DNA of 42,449 nt, taken from contig JANQFX010000054.1 in assembly GCA_028277725.1 (NCBI GenBank), forward strand, positions 1 to 42,449, in the 5' to 3' direction. The DNA is from Thiohalocapsa sp. (lineage in GTDB: Bacteria; Pseudomonadota; Gammaproteobacteria; Chromatiales; Chromatiaceae). The first letter of the stretch is position 1. Every line of letters begins with the position of its first letter. A model generated the notes under the pieces. That model worked only from the letters and a program-made list of their open reading frames with translations. It was not told the origin of the DNA and did not search any database. Made by a program: the position numbers and the translations under genes. Shown piece by piece: positions 34,018 through 41,429 of the stretch.

Positions 34018-34734
34018 ATGTATCAGAACGACTGCCTGGTGATCCTCGACGCCGACGGCACCACCATCGACGCCTTCCGTGCTATCGAAAAGACCTTCGC
34101 CCACCACGGTATGGACATCGGCCCCTTGGCGCGTTTCCAGCAGCGGCGGAACATTTTCAAGTACCTGGGCGGACTCAAGGAGATGCCGCAGAACCTGCGC
34201 AAACAGGTCGGCCGTGGCATGCGCACCAAGATCGTCGAGACCTTGACGGAGGTGTATCGCGAGGAGGCGGTCATGTTCGCGGGCCTGGAGCGCCTGATCC
34301 TGAAGCTCGCCGCCGCACCGGGTGTGAAGGTCGGCGTCGTCACGCGCAACATCACCAACAACCCGATCGAGACCCTGACGCGACTATTCGACCGCCACGG
34401 CATCGAGCCGGACCTGTTGGACTTCTTGGTGCACCTACCGCTGTCGGAGGACAAGTTGCCCTACTTCCGATGCACCCGAGAGGAGTTCGCCGTCAACCCC
34501 GCTCGGGCCTACGCCTGCGGTGACGAAGCGAAGGACTTCCGTGCCGCCGTCAACACCGGCATGCACCCGTTCATGGTGTCGTACGGCTTCGAGGGCTTCG
34601 ACCGTCTGCACCTAAAGCACGAGATCCCGGAGGAGGTCATTTCGCGGACGCCGGATGAGCTCGCCTGGCGGGTGCTGCACGCGCTGGGGCTCGATGCCGG
34701 CGATCAGGGGCGTCCTGCCAGGCACGCCATCTAA
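34018..34734 (+). CDS. HAD-superfamily hydrolase
   Basis: A 238-residue HAD phosphatase. Motif I is LVILDADGTTIDAF with the nucleophile Asp and the general-acid Asp two residues later; motif II is VGVVTRN; the motif III Lys is probably in SEDKLPYF; motif IV is ACGDEAKDFRAAVNTG. A helical C1-type cap sits between motifs I and II (FAHHGMDIGPLARFQ to MRTKIVETL). The layout is that of phosphoglycolate phosphatase relatives, but the substrate is unknown. The start is ATG 34018; a TTG two codons earlier is also open. It is convergent with soxZ. Confidence 0.86.
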   Translation: MYQNDCLVILDADGTTIDAFRAIEKTFAHHGMDIGPLARFQQRRNIFKYLGGLKEMPQNLRKQVGRGMRTKIVETLTEVYREEAVMFAGLERLILKLAAAPGVKVGVVTRNITNNPIETLTRLFDRHGIEPDLLDFLVHLPLSEDKLPYFRCTREEFAVNPARAYACGDEAKDFRAAVNTGMHPFMVSYGFEGFDRLHLKHEIPEEVISRTPDELAWRVLHALGLDAGDQGRPARHAI

Positions 34735-34831
34735 CTCCGCCCTTCATCCTGCCGCGAAGCTCGTCTGGCCCCGGATCGGGGGGACGGCGACGTCGGCGCT
34801 TGCGGTGACCTGCGAACCGGTGGGGCGGTCC

Positions 34832-34868
34832 AAAAAAAGCCCGCCGCCGGCGGTACCGGGGCGGGCTA
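34832..34868 (-). terminator. Rho-independent terminator after soxYZ
   Basis: On the minus strand AGCCCGCC pairs perfectly with GGCGGGCT around a 14-base GC-rich loop that can itself fold, and a run of seven T follows. It lies 76 bp after the soxZ stop codon and would end the soxYZ transcript. Confidence 0.85.
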
Positions 34869-34943
34869 GATGCGGGTGAGTCCCTCAGCCGGCCCCTCGG
34901 CAGGGCAAGGGACGCCGCGTCGCCGGGTCGGTCGGCTTCTGGA

Positions 34944-35258
34944 TTAGCTGATCTCGGCGGTGCCGGTCTCGGTCGCACCCTGGTTGTCGACCCAGGTGAT
35001 CTCGATGGAATCGCCCTTCTCGCCGCCATCGAATTTGAACGACAGGTAGGGGTTCTTGGACACGCCGCCGCTCCAGAGGGCGGTCATGACGACCTGATCA
35101 TTCCACTTGGCGGTGACTTCCTGGATGAAATGGGCCGGGATGGGGTCGCCGGTCTCTTTGTCCTTGCGCAGCCCGGTTTCCATTTCGTGACTCATGAGGG
35201 ACTTGACGGTGGTGACGCCGTTGCTGCTCTTGGCGCGGATCTTGATGTTGCTGGCCAT
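34944..35258 (-). CDS. soxZ: Thiosulfate oxidation carrier complex protein SoxZ
   Basis: A 104-residue beta-sandwich protein with no signal peptide; it is carried to the periplasm bound to SoxY through the Tat system. Features match SoxZ: MASNIKIRAKSSNGVTTVKSLMSHEMETGLRKD, GDPIPAHFIQEVTAKWN and NPYLSFKFDGGEKGDSIEITWVDNQG. It stabilises SoxY, which holds the sulfur intermediates. AGAGG precedes the ATG. It follows soxY by 58 bp and ends before a strong terminator. Confidence 0.97.
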   Translation of the reverse strand: MASNIKIRAKSSNGVTTVKSLMSHEMETGLRKDKETGDPIPAHFIQEVTAKWNDQVVMTALWSGGVSKNPYLSFKFDGGEKGDSIEITWVDNQGATETGTAEIS

Positions 35259-35316
35259 AGGGATTTACCTCTGCAAAGTCTGCCGTCGGTGATCGGGTAG
35301 AACGGGAGGGTGGCGA

Positions 35317-35790
35317 TTAGCCGCCGCAGCCGCCGATGGTCACCTTGACGGGCTTGGCCGCGCTCAGCAGGCCGTCACCGGTCTTGACGACGGCGACGAC
35401 GTCGGCCGTCTTGGCCATCTTGATGCGGGTGGAGACGAACGGCTTGGCGTTCTCGCCCAGATCGAACGAGGCGATCAACGGCGTGTTGTTGCCCGAGGCG
35501 ATCAGGGAGATGGATGTAACGCCCTCCAGGTCGGTCTCGATGGTGACCGGGACGACGGCGCCGTTCTCAGCGATATCCGGGGCCTTGATCTTGACCGCGT
35601 CGCTGGCCTCGGTGGCGTCGGAACCAAGCAGATCCTTCAGCGCGGTGGCCTGGTCTTCGGCCTTGAAAGCCGCCTCGGGCCAGCTTGCGAGCACGGCACC
35701 GGGGGTTAGAAGGCCGGCGCCGACGGCGACACCCAAGGCACCTGCGCCGAGGGAACCCTTCAGCAGAATTCTGCGCTTTGCATCGATCAT
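35317..35790 (-). CDS. soxY: Thiosulfate oxidation carrier protein SoxY
   Basis: A 157-residue periplasmic carrier. The N-terminus is a twin-arginine signal: R6-R7 followed by ILLKGS, then a hydrophobic region to about residue 35 (VLAS cleavage area). The mature protein ends in GGCGG, the swinging arm whose Cys155 is conjugated to sulfane and sulfonate intermediates during thiosulfate oxidation. AGGAG lies seven bases before ATG 35790. No soxA, B, X, C or D gene is nearby; a separate soxYZ locus is known in Allochromatium vinosum. Tat dependence links it to tatABC at the start of the window. Confidence 0.97.
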   Translation of the reverse strand: MIDAKRRILLKGSLGAGALGVAVGAGLLTPGAVLASWPEAAFKAEDQATALKDLLGSDATEASDAVKIKAPDIAENGAVVPVTIETDLEGVTSISLIASGNNTPLIASFDLGENAKPFVSTRIKMAKTADVVAVVKTGDGLLSAAKPVKVTIGGCGG

Positions 35791-36554
35791 TGGAACTCTC
35801 CTCTGGATCGGTTGGTTGGATCGAGCCATCAAGTTGCTCGATGGTATAGCTCGGTGGGGACAGCCGCGCGCTGTCCGTCGCGGTTCAACGCCACCGCTGC
35901 GGCCCTTCGAGTAGGACCGCCATACGGTGCGGGATGTGGGTCGTCCGGTCGCTGCGACCAAGTGCGCGGGCGCCGGAATCCGTGCCGCAAGGGCGGACCT
36001 GCCGAAGCAGGACAGAACCTGACGATGGTCGGACTCGCGCCGCGAGCGGTGGATACAACGATGGGCCTCCGGTGACTCTGAGTCTGTGCCGCGCCGATCC
36101 TCGATCCCTGTTGCCGGGATCTTGTTGCCCTGCCTTTCGTTCCGCGATCCAGCCGCATGCCGGCCGGGGCGCCGGGTAGTTGGGCCGCTATCGAAGGCGA
36201 TGAACCTTAGTCGACGGTGGCGGAAGCTTAGCGCATCCACGGCGGCCTGCAAATAGCCCGAACCCATGCTGCTTGTGGCAAAGTTCCCATGCCTGCGTGC
36301 CTCGGAATCGACCGCCTGCCTTTGCTTCACCTGATCGCTGTCCTGCAGCCGCGGCCCGCGCTGTTTCCATGCGACCGGGCGAGGCGTGGCGGGGGCATGG
36401 AGGTTCGGCTCGGCGCACAAGCTCTGCAAACAACGCCCACCGCTGGCTCCTTCCAGATCCTGATCGTTGTCCTAATCGTGATCGTCATCGAGCATTCATC
36501 GACAACGATAACAACAACGCGTGCAGCCGGTCTCGGGATGTCCGCAGCGAGGTA
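35791..36554. other. Long gene-free stretch between bepA and soxY
   Basis: These 764 bp contain no credible gene; the open frames have no family features or start signals. The soxYZ promoter should lie near 35843-35900, where a TATACC -10 candidate (35843-35848, minus strand) and an imperfect inverted repeat (CGAGC-CATC / GATG ... GCTCG, 35822-35853) occur. A dispersed repeat lies near 36483-36510. The rest shows nothing I can name. Confidence 0.6.
36464..36510 (-). repeat. Dispersed intergenic repeat, copy 2, with an inverted repeat
   Basis: The reverse complement of 36483-36510 matches the copy at 26022-26060. The region also carries a 9-bp inverted repeat, ATCGTTGTC (36464-36472) and GACAACGAT (36502-36510). 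It lies about 50 bp beyond the bepA stop codon, downstream of the gene. Confidence 0.6.
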
Positions 36555-38039
36555 CTAGGGTCTGCCGCGCCCGCGCTTGTCGCTCAGTTCCTGTTCCCGG
36601 CGGAGCTGATCGAGCCGCACCTGGATCTTCGAGGCGCTGTGGAAGTCGAGCCCCGGCTGACGTAGCGCGAGTTCCAGTTGGCGCACGGCGGGTTCCGTGT
36701 CGCCGGTGCGGTAGAGGTATTCCGCCCGCCAGCGCATGGACTGGGCGCGCTCTCCCGCCTTGCCCGCGGCGTCGGCCATGAGCTGATAGACGGGTGCGAT
36801 GCCAGGCCTCAGGGAGACCAGTCGTTCCAGGGTGTCGAGGGCTTGCTTCGGCTTGCCGGCGGCGATCAGAGCCTCCGCGTAGGTCTGCTGCAGCGGCCAG
36901 CTCCCGGGGTGCAGGCCCACGGCGCTCTTGAGGTCGCGCACGGCCCCCGCGGTGTCGCCGCGGCGGCGGTCCAGCTCCGCCGCGAGCACCACGAATTCCA
37001 CCTGGCTTGGGTGCTCGTTTAGCAGGGGTGCGAGCTGTTTGGCCGCGTCCCCGAGCCGGCCGACCCGCGCCAGCGCCACGGCGTAGCCGTAGCGCTCCGC
37101 CGTCTCGTCGCGATAGCGGCCCTTGGCCAGGGTGTTGGAGAAGTGGTCGACGGCCTGCTCGCCCCGGCCATAGCCGAGCATGCGCAGCCGAGCGCGGACG
37201 AGGTGGAAGCGCAGGCTGTCGGGTTTCTGGCTGTGGCCGAAGCGCTCGGCACGGGAGAGGGCGTCGGCGATGCGGTCGGTGGTCACCGGGTGGGTGCGCA
37301 GCAACTCCGGCGCGCCGCTGTCGTAGACGCGGCTGGCGCGGGTCAGCTTTTGAAAGAACCCCGGCATGGCGAAGGGGTCGTGACCGGCGCGGGCGAGGGT
37401 GTCGATGCCGATGCGATCGGCCTCCTCCTCGTTGGCGCGGGTGAAGTTGATCTGCCGCTGAGCGAGCATGCCCTGGGCGCCCATCAGCGCGGCCGCGCCG
37501 GCCTGGCCATCGACGGCAGCACCGAGGACGGCGGCGGCGATGATCAGCGCGGTGGCTGGCACGGTCATCTGCTTCTGTGCCGCGAAGGAGCGCAGCAGGT
37601 GGCGCTGGCTGACGTGGGCGATTTCGTGGGCGATCACGGCCGCGAGTTCGGACTCGGTCTCCGCGGCGAGGATCAACCCGGTATTGATGCCGATGTTGCC
37701 CGAGGGGCCCGCGAAGGCGTTGATCTGCGGGTCCTCGACGACGAAGAAGTTGTAGGAGCCGGACTGATCCCGGCTGGCCGAGACGAGACGGTTGCCGAGG
37801 GTTTGCACGTAGTCGGTGAGCAGGGGGTCGCTGCTGACGTCGAGCGACTTGCGCACCCACTTCATGAACTCCTGGCCGAGTTCGCGCTGCTCTCGCAGGG
37901 TCATGACCGTGTCGGCACTGCTGCCGATATCGGGCAGATTCATCGGGTCGGCGGGGTCGGCGCCCACACCGGCGCTGCCGGTGCATAGGGCGCCCGCGAA
38001 TAGGATGCCGCGGATCAAGGGTGTACTGCTGAGTGGCAT
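36555..38039 (-). CDS. bepA: Periplasmic M48 metalloprotease with TPR domain (BepA)
   Basis: A 494-residue protein with a Sec signal peptide (residues 1-27, cleavage near GVGA-DP). The M48 protease domain at about 45-270 has HEIAH (138-142), with the third zinc ligand in NEEEADRIG (E204). Residues 290-490 hold TPR repeats (GYAVALARVGRLGDAAKQLAPLL, LHPGSWPLQQTYAEALIAAGKPKQALDTLERL). BepA checks outer-membrane protein assembly at the BAM complex and LptD. The length matches E. coli BepA (487). It is 186 bp downstream of the VWA gene on the same strand, and whether it belongs to the same transcript is unclear. Confidence 0.93.
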   Translation of the reverse strand: MPLSSTPLIRGILFAGALCTGSAGVGADPADPMNLPDIGSSADTVMTLREQRELGQEFMKWVRKSLDVSSDPLLTDYVQTLGNRLVSASRDQSGSYNFFVVEDPQINAFAGPSGNIGINTGLILAAETESELAAVIAHEIAHVSQRHLLRSFAAQKQMTVPATALIIAAAVLGAAVDGQAGAAALMGAQGMLAQRQINFTRANEEEADRIGIDTLARAGHDPFAMPGFFQKLTRASRVYDSGAPELLRTHPVTTDRIADALSRAERFGHSQKPDSLRFHLVRARLRMLGYGRGEQAVDHFSNTLAKGRYRDETAERYGYAVALARVGRLGDAAKQLAPLLNEHPSQVEFVVLAAELDRRRGDTAGAVRDLKSAVGLHPGSWPLQQTYAEALIAAGKPKQALDTLERLVSLRPGIAPVYQLMADAAGKAGERAQSMRWRAEYLYRTGDTEPAVRQLELALRQPGLDFHSASKIQVRLDQLRREQELSDKRGRGRP

Positions 38040-38225
38040 GGGATGCTCATGGGCAGGGTCCGCGAGTGTTCGGGCCCGTCGTTGACGCGGATGATCGCCA
38101 CAAGGCCGAGTCCAATGCGCGCATTATGCAGCCGCGGCCGGTGCGATGGTGCAACCAGTGTGGAAACCCGCACGGCTGCGACCGGCGGATGAGCGCGAGT
38201 GCCTCGGCTGGCGGTGCCCGGCGCG

Positions 38226-39584
38226 TCAGTTGAGCTGAATGCGCTGGCCCCAGGGCGTCTCCGAGCGACCCTTGACCAGCCAGATCACTGGGTAGCCCGG
38301 CTCGGCAGTCGGGAAGGTGCCGTCTGCGTCGGTGAAGTAGACCAACAGGTCTGGGCGCATTCCCTGTTGGTCCACCCACTCGAACACCGGCCGGAAGTTG
38401 GTGCCGCCGCCGCCGCCGATGCGCTGGGGCCGGTCGAATCGCTGCCAGGGCTCGAAGTGGAAGGGCGCGCCCTCGCAGAGGTTGGCGTCGCAGGGCAGCA
38501 GGGTCACGCGGGCGCGAACCTGCGCCTTGAGCGCGTCCACCTCGTCGATGAACTCCTGCATCTCCTCGTCCTTGATGGACCCGGAGGTGTCGATGGCCAC
38601 GACGACGTCGAGCTTGTGGCTGCGCAGGCTTGGCATGAGGTAGTCGCCCTCGCGGCGCGACGGCCGCGACCAGCTGTAGTCCTCGCGGGTGATGCTGTTC
38701 ATGTGGCGGGCGAGCAGCATGCGCCAGGGAAGTTGCGGCTGCAGCAGGTGGTCGATGAGGCGCTTGAGTTCGCCACGCAGCTTGCCGGCCTGCATGGCCT
38801 GTTGCGCCGCGCCGGCCATGCGCTGTTGCCACTGCACCTGCAGCGTTTCGCGCTCGTCCGGCGTCAGCGGTGGCGGGGCATTGCCGGTGACCGTGTCCGG
38901 CTTGGGCCGATGTTGCTCGCTCGGGTCGTCGGAACCTTCCGCGCGACTTCCGCTCGCATCGGGCTCCTGGCGCTTGCCGCCGCCGTCGCGCGCATCTTCG
39001 CTGCCGTCCTCGCCGGCCTGGTTGCCGTCGTCGCTGCCCTTGCCCTGTTGGTGGCGGCGGTTGAGGTCGCGCTCGTCGAGGTCGCTCTGCTGATCCTGCC
39101 GACCGCCGTCGGCGTCGTTGTCGTAGGCGTGGGTGTCCAGGGTCTCGGAGTCGTCGTCGTCCTCGATCAGCGGATAGATCTCCTCCGCGGTCATGCCCTT
39201 GTACATGGGCATCAAGAGGGCGTTGGGCGGCGGCTTCAGTCCGTCGTCCACCAGCAGTGGGTTGATGGCGTAGTCGCAGGCGAGGTCCCAGCGGTGCTTG
39301 ACCCGGTGTTGCCGTCTCGCGAAGTGCGATAGGGCGCAGTGCAGGGCCTCGTGTGCCAGCATGAACTGCGTCTCGTCCAGCGAGAGGGCGTCGATGTAGC
39401 TGGGGTTGAAGTAGAAGGCTCGGGCGTCGGTGGCGGTGGTCGGGCACCAATCCCCCTCGACGGCCTGCATCGGCAGTCGCAGTACCAGCGCGCCCAGGAA
39501 GGGCTTGCTTAGGATCAGCCGCGTCCGCGCCGAGGCGAGCTTGGTCTCGATGGCGGCGAGGTCGATGTCGGGGGCGTCGCTCAT
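38226..39584 (-). CDS. VWA-like protein with metallopeptidase-type N-terminal domain (DUF2201)
   Basis: A 452-residue protein with two domains. Residues 10-145 match the DUF2201 N-terminal metallopeptidase-like domain: HEALH (78-82) in FMLAHEALHCALSHFARR, followed by DLACDYAINPLLVD. A very acidic, low-complexity linker (about 140-235, rich in Asp, Gly, Gln, Ser) joins it to a VWA-like domain with an intact MIDAS: DTSGS (332-336), T395 in GGGGTNF and D419 in FTDADG. It starts 29 bp after the MoxR gene stops, so the pair is one operon. By analogy with RavA-ViaA and CbbQ-CbbO, the ATPase and VWA protein would act together on a client complex; the client is unknown. Confidence 0.9.
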   Translation of the reverse strand: MSDAPDIDLAAIETKLASARTRLILSKPFLGALVLRLPMQAVEGDWCPTTATDARAFYFNPSYIDALSLDETQFMLAHEALHCALSHFARRQHRVKHRWDLACDYAINPLLVDDGLKPPPNALLMPMYKGMTAEEIYPLIEDDDDSETLDTHAYDNDADGGRQDQQSDLDERDLNRRHQQGKGSDDGNQAGEDGSEDARDGGGKRQEPDASGSRAEGSDDPSEQHRPKPDTVTGNAPPPLTPDERETLQVQWQQRMAGAAQQAMQAGKLRGELKRLIDHLLQPQLPWRMLLARHMNSITREDYSWSRPSRREGDYLMPSLRSHKLDVVVAIDTSGSIKDEEMQEFIDEVDALKAQVRARVTLLPCDANLCEGAPFHFEPWQRFDRPQRIGGGGGTNFRPVFEWVDQQGMRPDLLVYFTDADGTFPTAEPGYPVIWLVKGRSETPWGQRIQLN

Positions 39585-39613
39585 GGTGGCTGTATCGCGG
39601 TCGTGAGGCGGGT

Positions 39614-40657
39614 CTATTCGTATAGCACCACGTCGGCGACGGCACTGGCCCAGTCGGCGAAGGCGGCCACCTCGAATAGTGCATTGCCGACGGCGCGATG
39701 TAGGTCGGACACCAGCATCACTCCCATCTCTCGCTGCGGGAAACGGCCCGCGTAGGCGAGGACGTTGCCGATGACGGCGTTGCCCTCGGGCGTCTCGTTC
39801 GCGCGGATGGCTCGGCCGACGAGGGCCGCCGCGACGGCATATTGGAGGTCGATCTCGGTGGGGACCGAAGCCTCGGTGCCCGCGCAGATGGCGTCCAGGT
39901 CCGGCATTTGGTCCAGCCGGTCGACGAAGGTGGTCACCTCGATGCCCGCGGCAGGGCCGACGCAGGACTGCATGGTCCCCTGCAGTAGGTGCCCGTCGTG
40001 CTCGAATTTGCGCAGGGCCCGGTGGGCGAATTCCCAGGAGCGTGGCGACGGGAAGGCGACAGGGTTGTGCGCCGGATCGAAGTCGAAGAGAAGCTCCGGG
40101 CGGAAGCGCAAAAAGGCGATGATGCGCTCGTCGATGCCGCTGGCGTAGGCCCAGGCGACCCAGTCGTCGAGGTGGGTGTCCACCTCGAAGTGCGAGAAGC
40201 GATTTGCCAGCGGCGCGGGCATGCTGTAGGTAACACCGCGGTCCCCCTGGCGGTTGCCTGCGGCGAAGATCGCCCAGCCGTCCGGCACCTGATACTCGCC
40301 GAGGCGGCGGTCGAGGATCAGCTGATAGGCGGCGGCCGAGACCGCCGGCGGCGCCGAGGTGATCTCGTCCAGGAACAGAATCCCCTTGGGACCGTGGCGA
40401 TCCGTTTTGGGCAGCAGTGCCGGAACGGCCCACTCGACGCGATCCTCGACCCGGAACGGGATGCCGCGCAGGTCGCTCGGTTCCATTTGCGACAGCCGGA
40501 TGTCGATGACCGGAACGCCGTGCGCCTCGGCGACATGCGCGACCATCTGCGACTTGCCCACGCCGGGTGGCCCCCAGAGCATCACCGGCGTGTGGTGCCC
40601 CTCGGCGGTGCTGTCGAATTCGCGTTGCAGGACGCGGAGCAGTTCGGCGGGGCGCAT
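39614..40657 (-). CDS. MoxR-family AAA+ ATPase
   Basis: A 347-residue AAA+ ATPase. Walker A is GPPGVGKS (29-36), Walker B is ILFLDE (93-98), sensor 1 is AAGNR with Asn135, and the arginine in LANRFSHFEV (R153) may serve as the finger. The segment RLSQMEPSDLRGIPF is typical of MoxR relatives that pair with VWA proteins. The start ATG 40657 has AGGAG nine bases upstream; the open frame beyond it is not conserved. It heads an operon with the VWA/DUF2201 gene. The likely role is ATP-driven remodelling or metal insertion on an unidentified target. Confidence 0.93.
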   Translation of the reverse strand: MRPAELLRVLQREFDSTAEGHHTPVMLWGPPGVGKSQMVAHVAEAHGVPVIDIRLSQMEPSDLRGIPFRVEDRVEWAVPALLPKTDRHGPKGILFLDEITSAPPAVSAAAYQLILDRRLGEYQVPDGWAIFAAGNRQGDRGVTYSMPAPLANRFSHFEVDTHLDDWVAWAYASGIDERIIAFLRFRPELLFDFDPAHNPVAFPSPRSWEFAHRALRKFEHDGHLLQGTMQSCVGPAAGIEVTTFVDRLDQMPDLDAICAGTEASVPTEIDLQYAVAAALVGRAIRANETPEGNAVIGNVLAYAGRFPQREMGVMLVSDLHRAVGNALFEVAAFADWASAVADVVLYE

Positions 40658-41044
40658 GCGGCGATTCTCCTGGGCGTGTCGGGTCGCTGTGTTGGGGCGA
40701 TGCGGGCGTTGCGACGAAGGCGCGCGGGCTCGACAAGACAAGGTGGAGTGCCTCTGCCTGCAGGGCAAGGGCGTTGCCCGCGTCGGCATCTGTGTGCGAT
40801 TGGGCCCTGCCGCTTGGGCTGGAATGCATTAGAAAAAAGCGGTATTCTTATCCGTTAAGCTGACTATGCCACTCGGGGATCGCGGGCACGCACGTGCAAT
40901 GAGTAATCCGGCGCTTGCCGGAGGTCGGCGCTCACGTGCCACGGGGCGAGTCAGCAGCAGCAACGAGCGGCCGAGATAGCCGATAGGCGCCATCTCTGCC
41001 ATGAGCTTCCAGCCAAACCAATAACGCGATTTCGGAGAGAGGAA
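40658..41044. other. Divergent gap between moxR and the 65-residue protein gene
   Basis: These 387 bp hold no gene. An AT-rich island at 40828-40860 stands out from the GC-rich surroundings and is the likely promoter area for one or both directions. On the plus strand TGGAAT (40820-40825) and TATTCT (40843-40848) are spaced by 17 bp. Confidence 0.45.
40820..40848 (+). promoter_or_regulatory. Candidate promoter in the AT-rich island
   Basis: TGGAAT and TATTCT sit at 17-bp spacing on the plus strand, inside the only AT-rich stretch of the gap. It would give the small gene at 41045 a leader of about 190 bases. The match is modest. Confidence 0.3.
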
Positions 41045-41242
41045 ATGAACCAGTTCTACTACGACGCCGTGACCAAGATGGAGCAGTTGGGGGTCGACGA
41101 CGAGTACGTGCAGGGATGGCAGTGCGGGTTCCTGCAGAACCCTAAGCGTGAAGAGCAACGCCTGACCGAGGCCTACGAGGCCGGCTACTCCGACGGCGAA
41201 GAGAAGACCACCGACAACTTCTCCAATTGGGCCAAGGGCTGA
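41045..41242 (+). CDS. Small hypothetical protein of 65 residues
   Basis: A 65-residue soluble, acidic protein with a strong ribosome binding site (GGAGAGAGGA directly upstream). It reads as two helices, each carrying a Gly-aromatic-x-x-Gly type motif: YVQGWQCGFLQNPKREEQRL and AYEAGYSDGEEK, followed by a short tail with a tryptophan. Such G-[WY]-x-x-G repeats recall the ribosome modulation factor RMF, though in a different order, so this is only a hint. It has its own leader and terminator and no operon partner, which suggests an independently expressed and possibly abundant protein. The function is unknown. Confidence 0.75.
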   Translation: MNQFYYDAVTKMEQLGVDDEYVQGWQCGFLQNPKREEQRLTEAYEAGYSDGEEKTTDNFSNWAKG

Positions 41243-41313
41243 GGCCAGAGCGGGCCGCCCGACGGCGGCCGTGCGGAACCCACGCGCCGCGATGACGGGC
41301 GCCTGAGCGAACC

Positions 41314-41344
41314 AAGAGGTGGGAGATCCCCGCCTTTTGTTTTG
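41314..41344 (+). terminator. Rho-independent terminator after the 65-residue protein gene
   Basis: GGTGGG pairs with CCCGCC around the loop AGATC, with the stem extended by AAGA/TTTT pairs, and TTTTGTTTTG follows. It lies 72 bp after the stop codon of the small gene. A second GC hairpin without T-run (GGCCGCC/GGCGGCC) lies at 41253-41270. Confidence 0.8.
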
Positions 41345-41429
41345 CCCGTTGTTCGCCCTATCTTGCGCCCCGAAGTCCTTTCTGACTCCAGTCCTGATCG
41401 GCGCCCTGACGTCCACCTGGGCTTCCACC

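Noticed and set aside
35317..36429. A 370-residue SoxY reading with a long N-terminal extension
   Set aside because: The frame is open but the added 213 residues are arginine-rich shadow; the Tat signal and the AGGAG site both fix the start at 35790.
36289..36558. An 89-residue plus-strand open frame in the gap beside bepA
   Set aside because: Its Ile/Val-rich end is just the translation of the dispersed low-complexity repeat; there is no ribosome binding site or domain.
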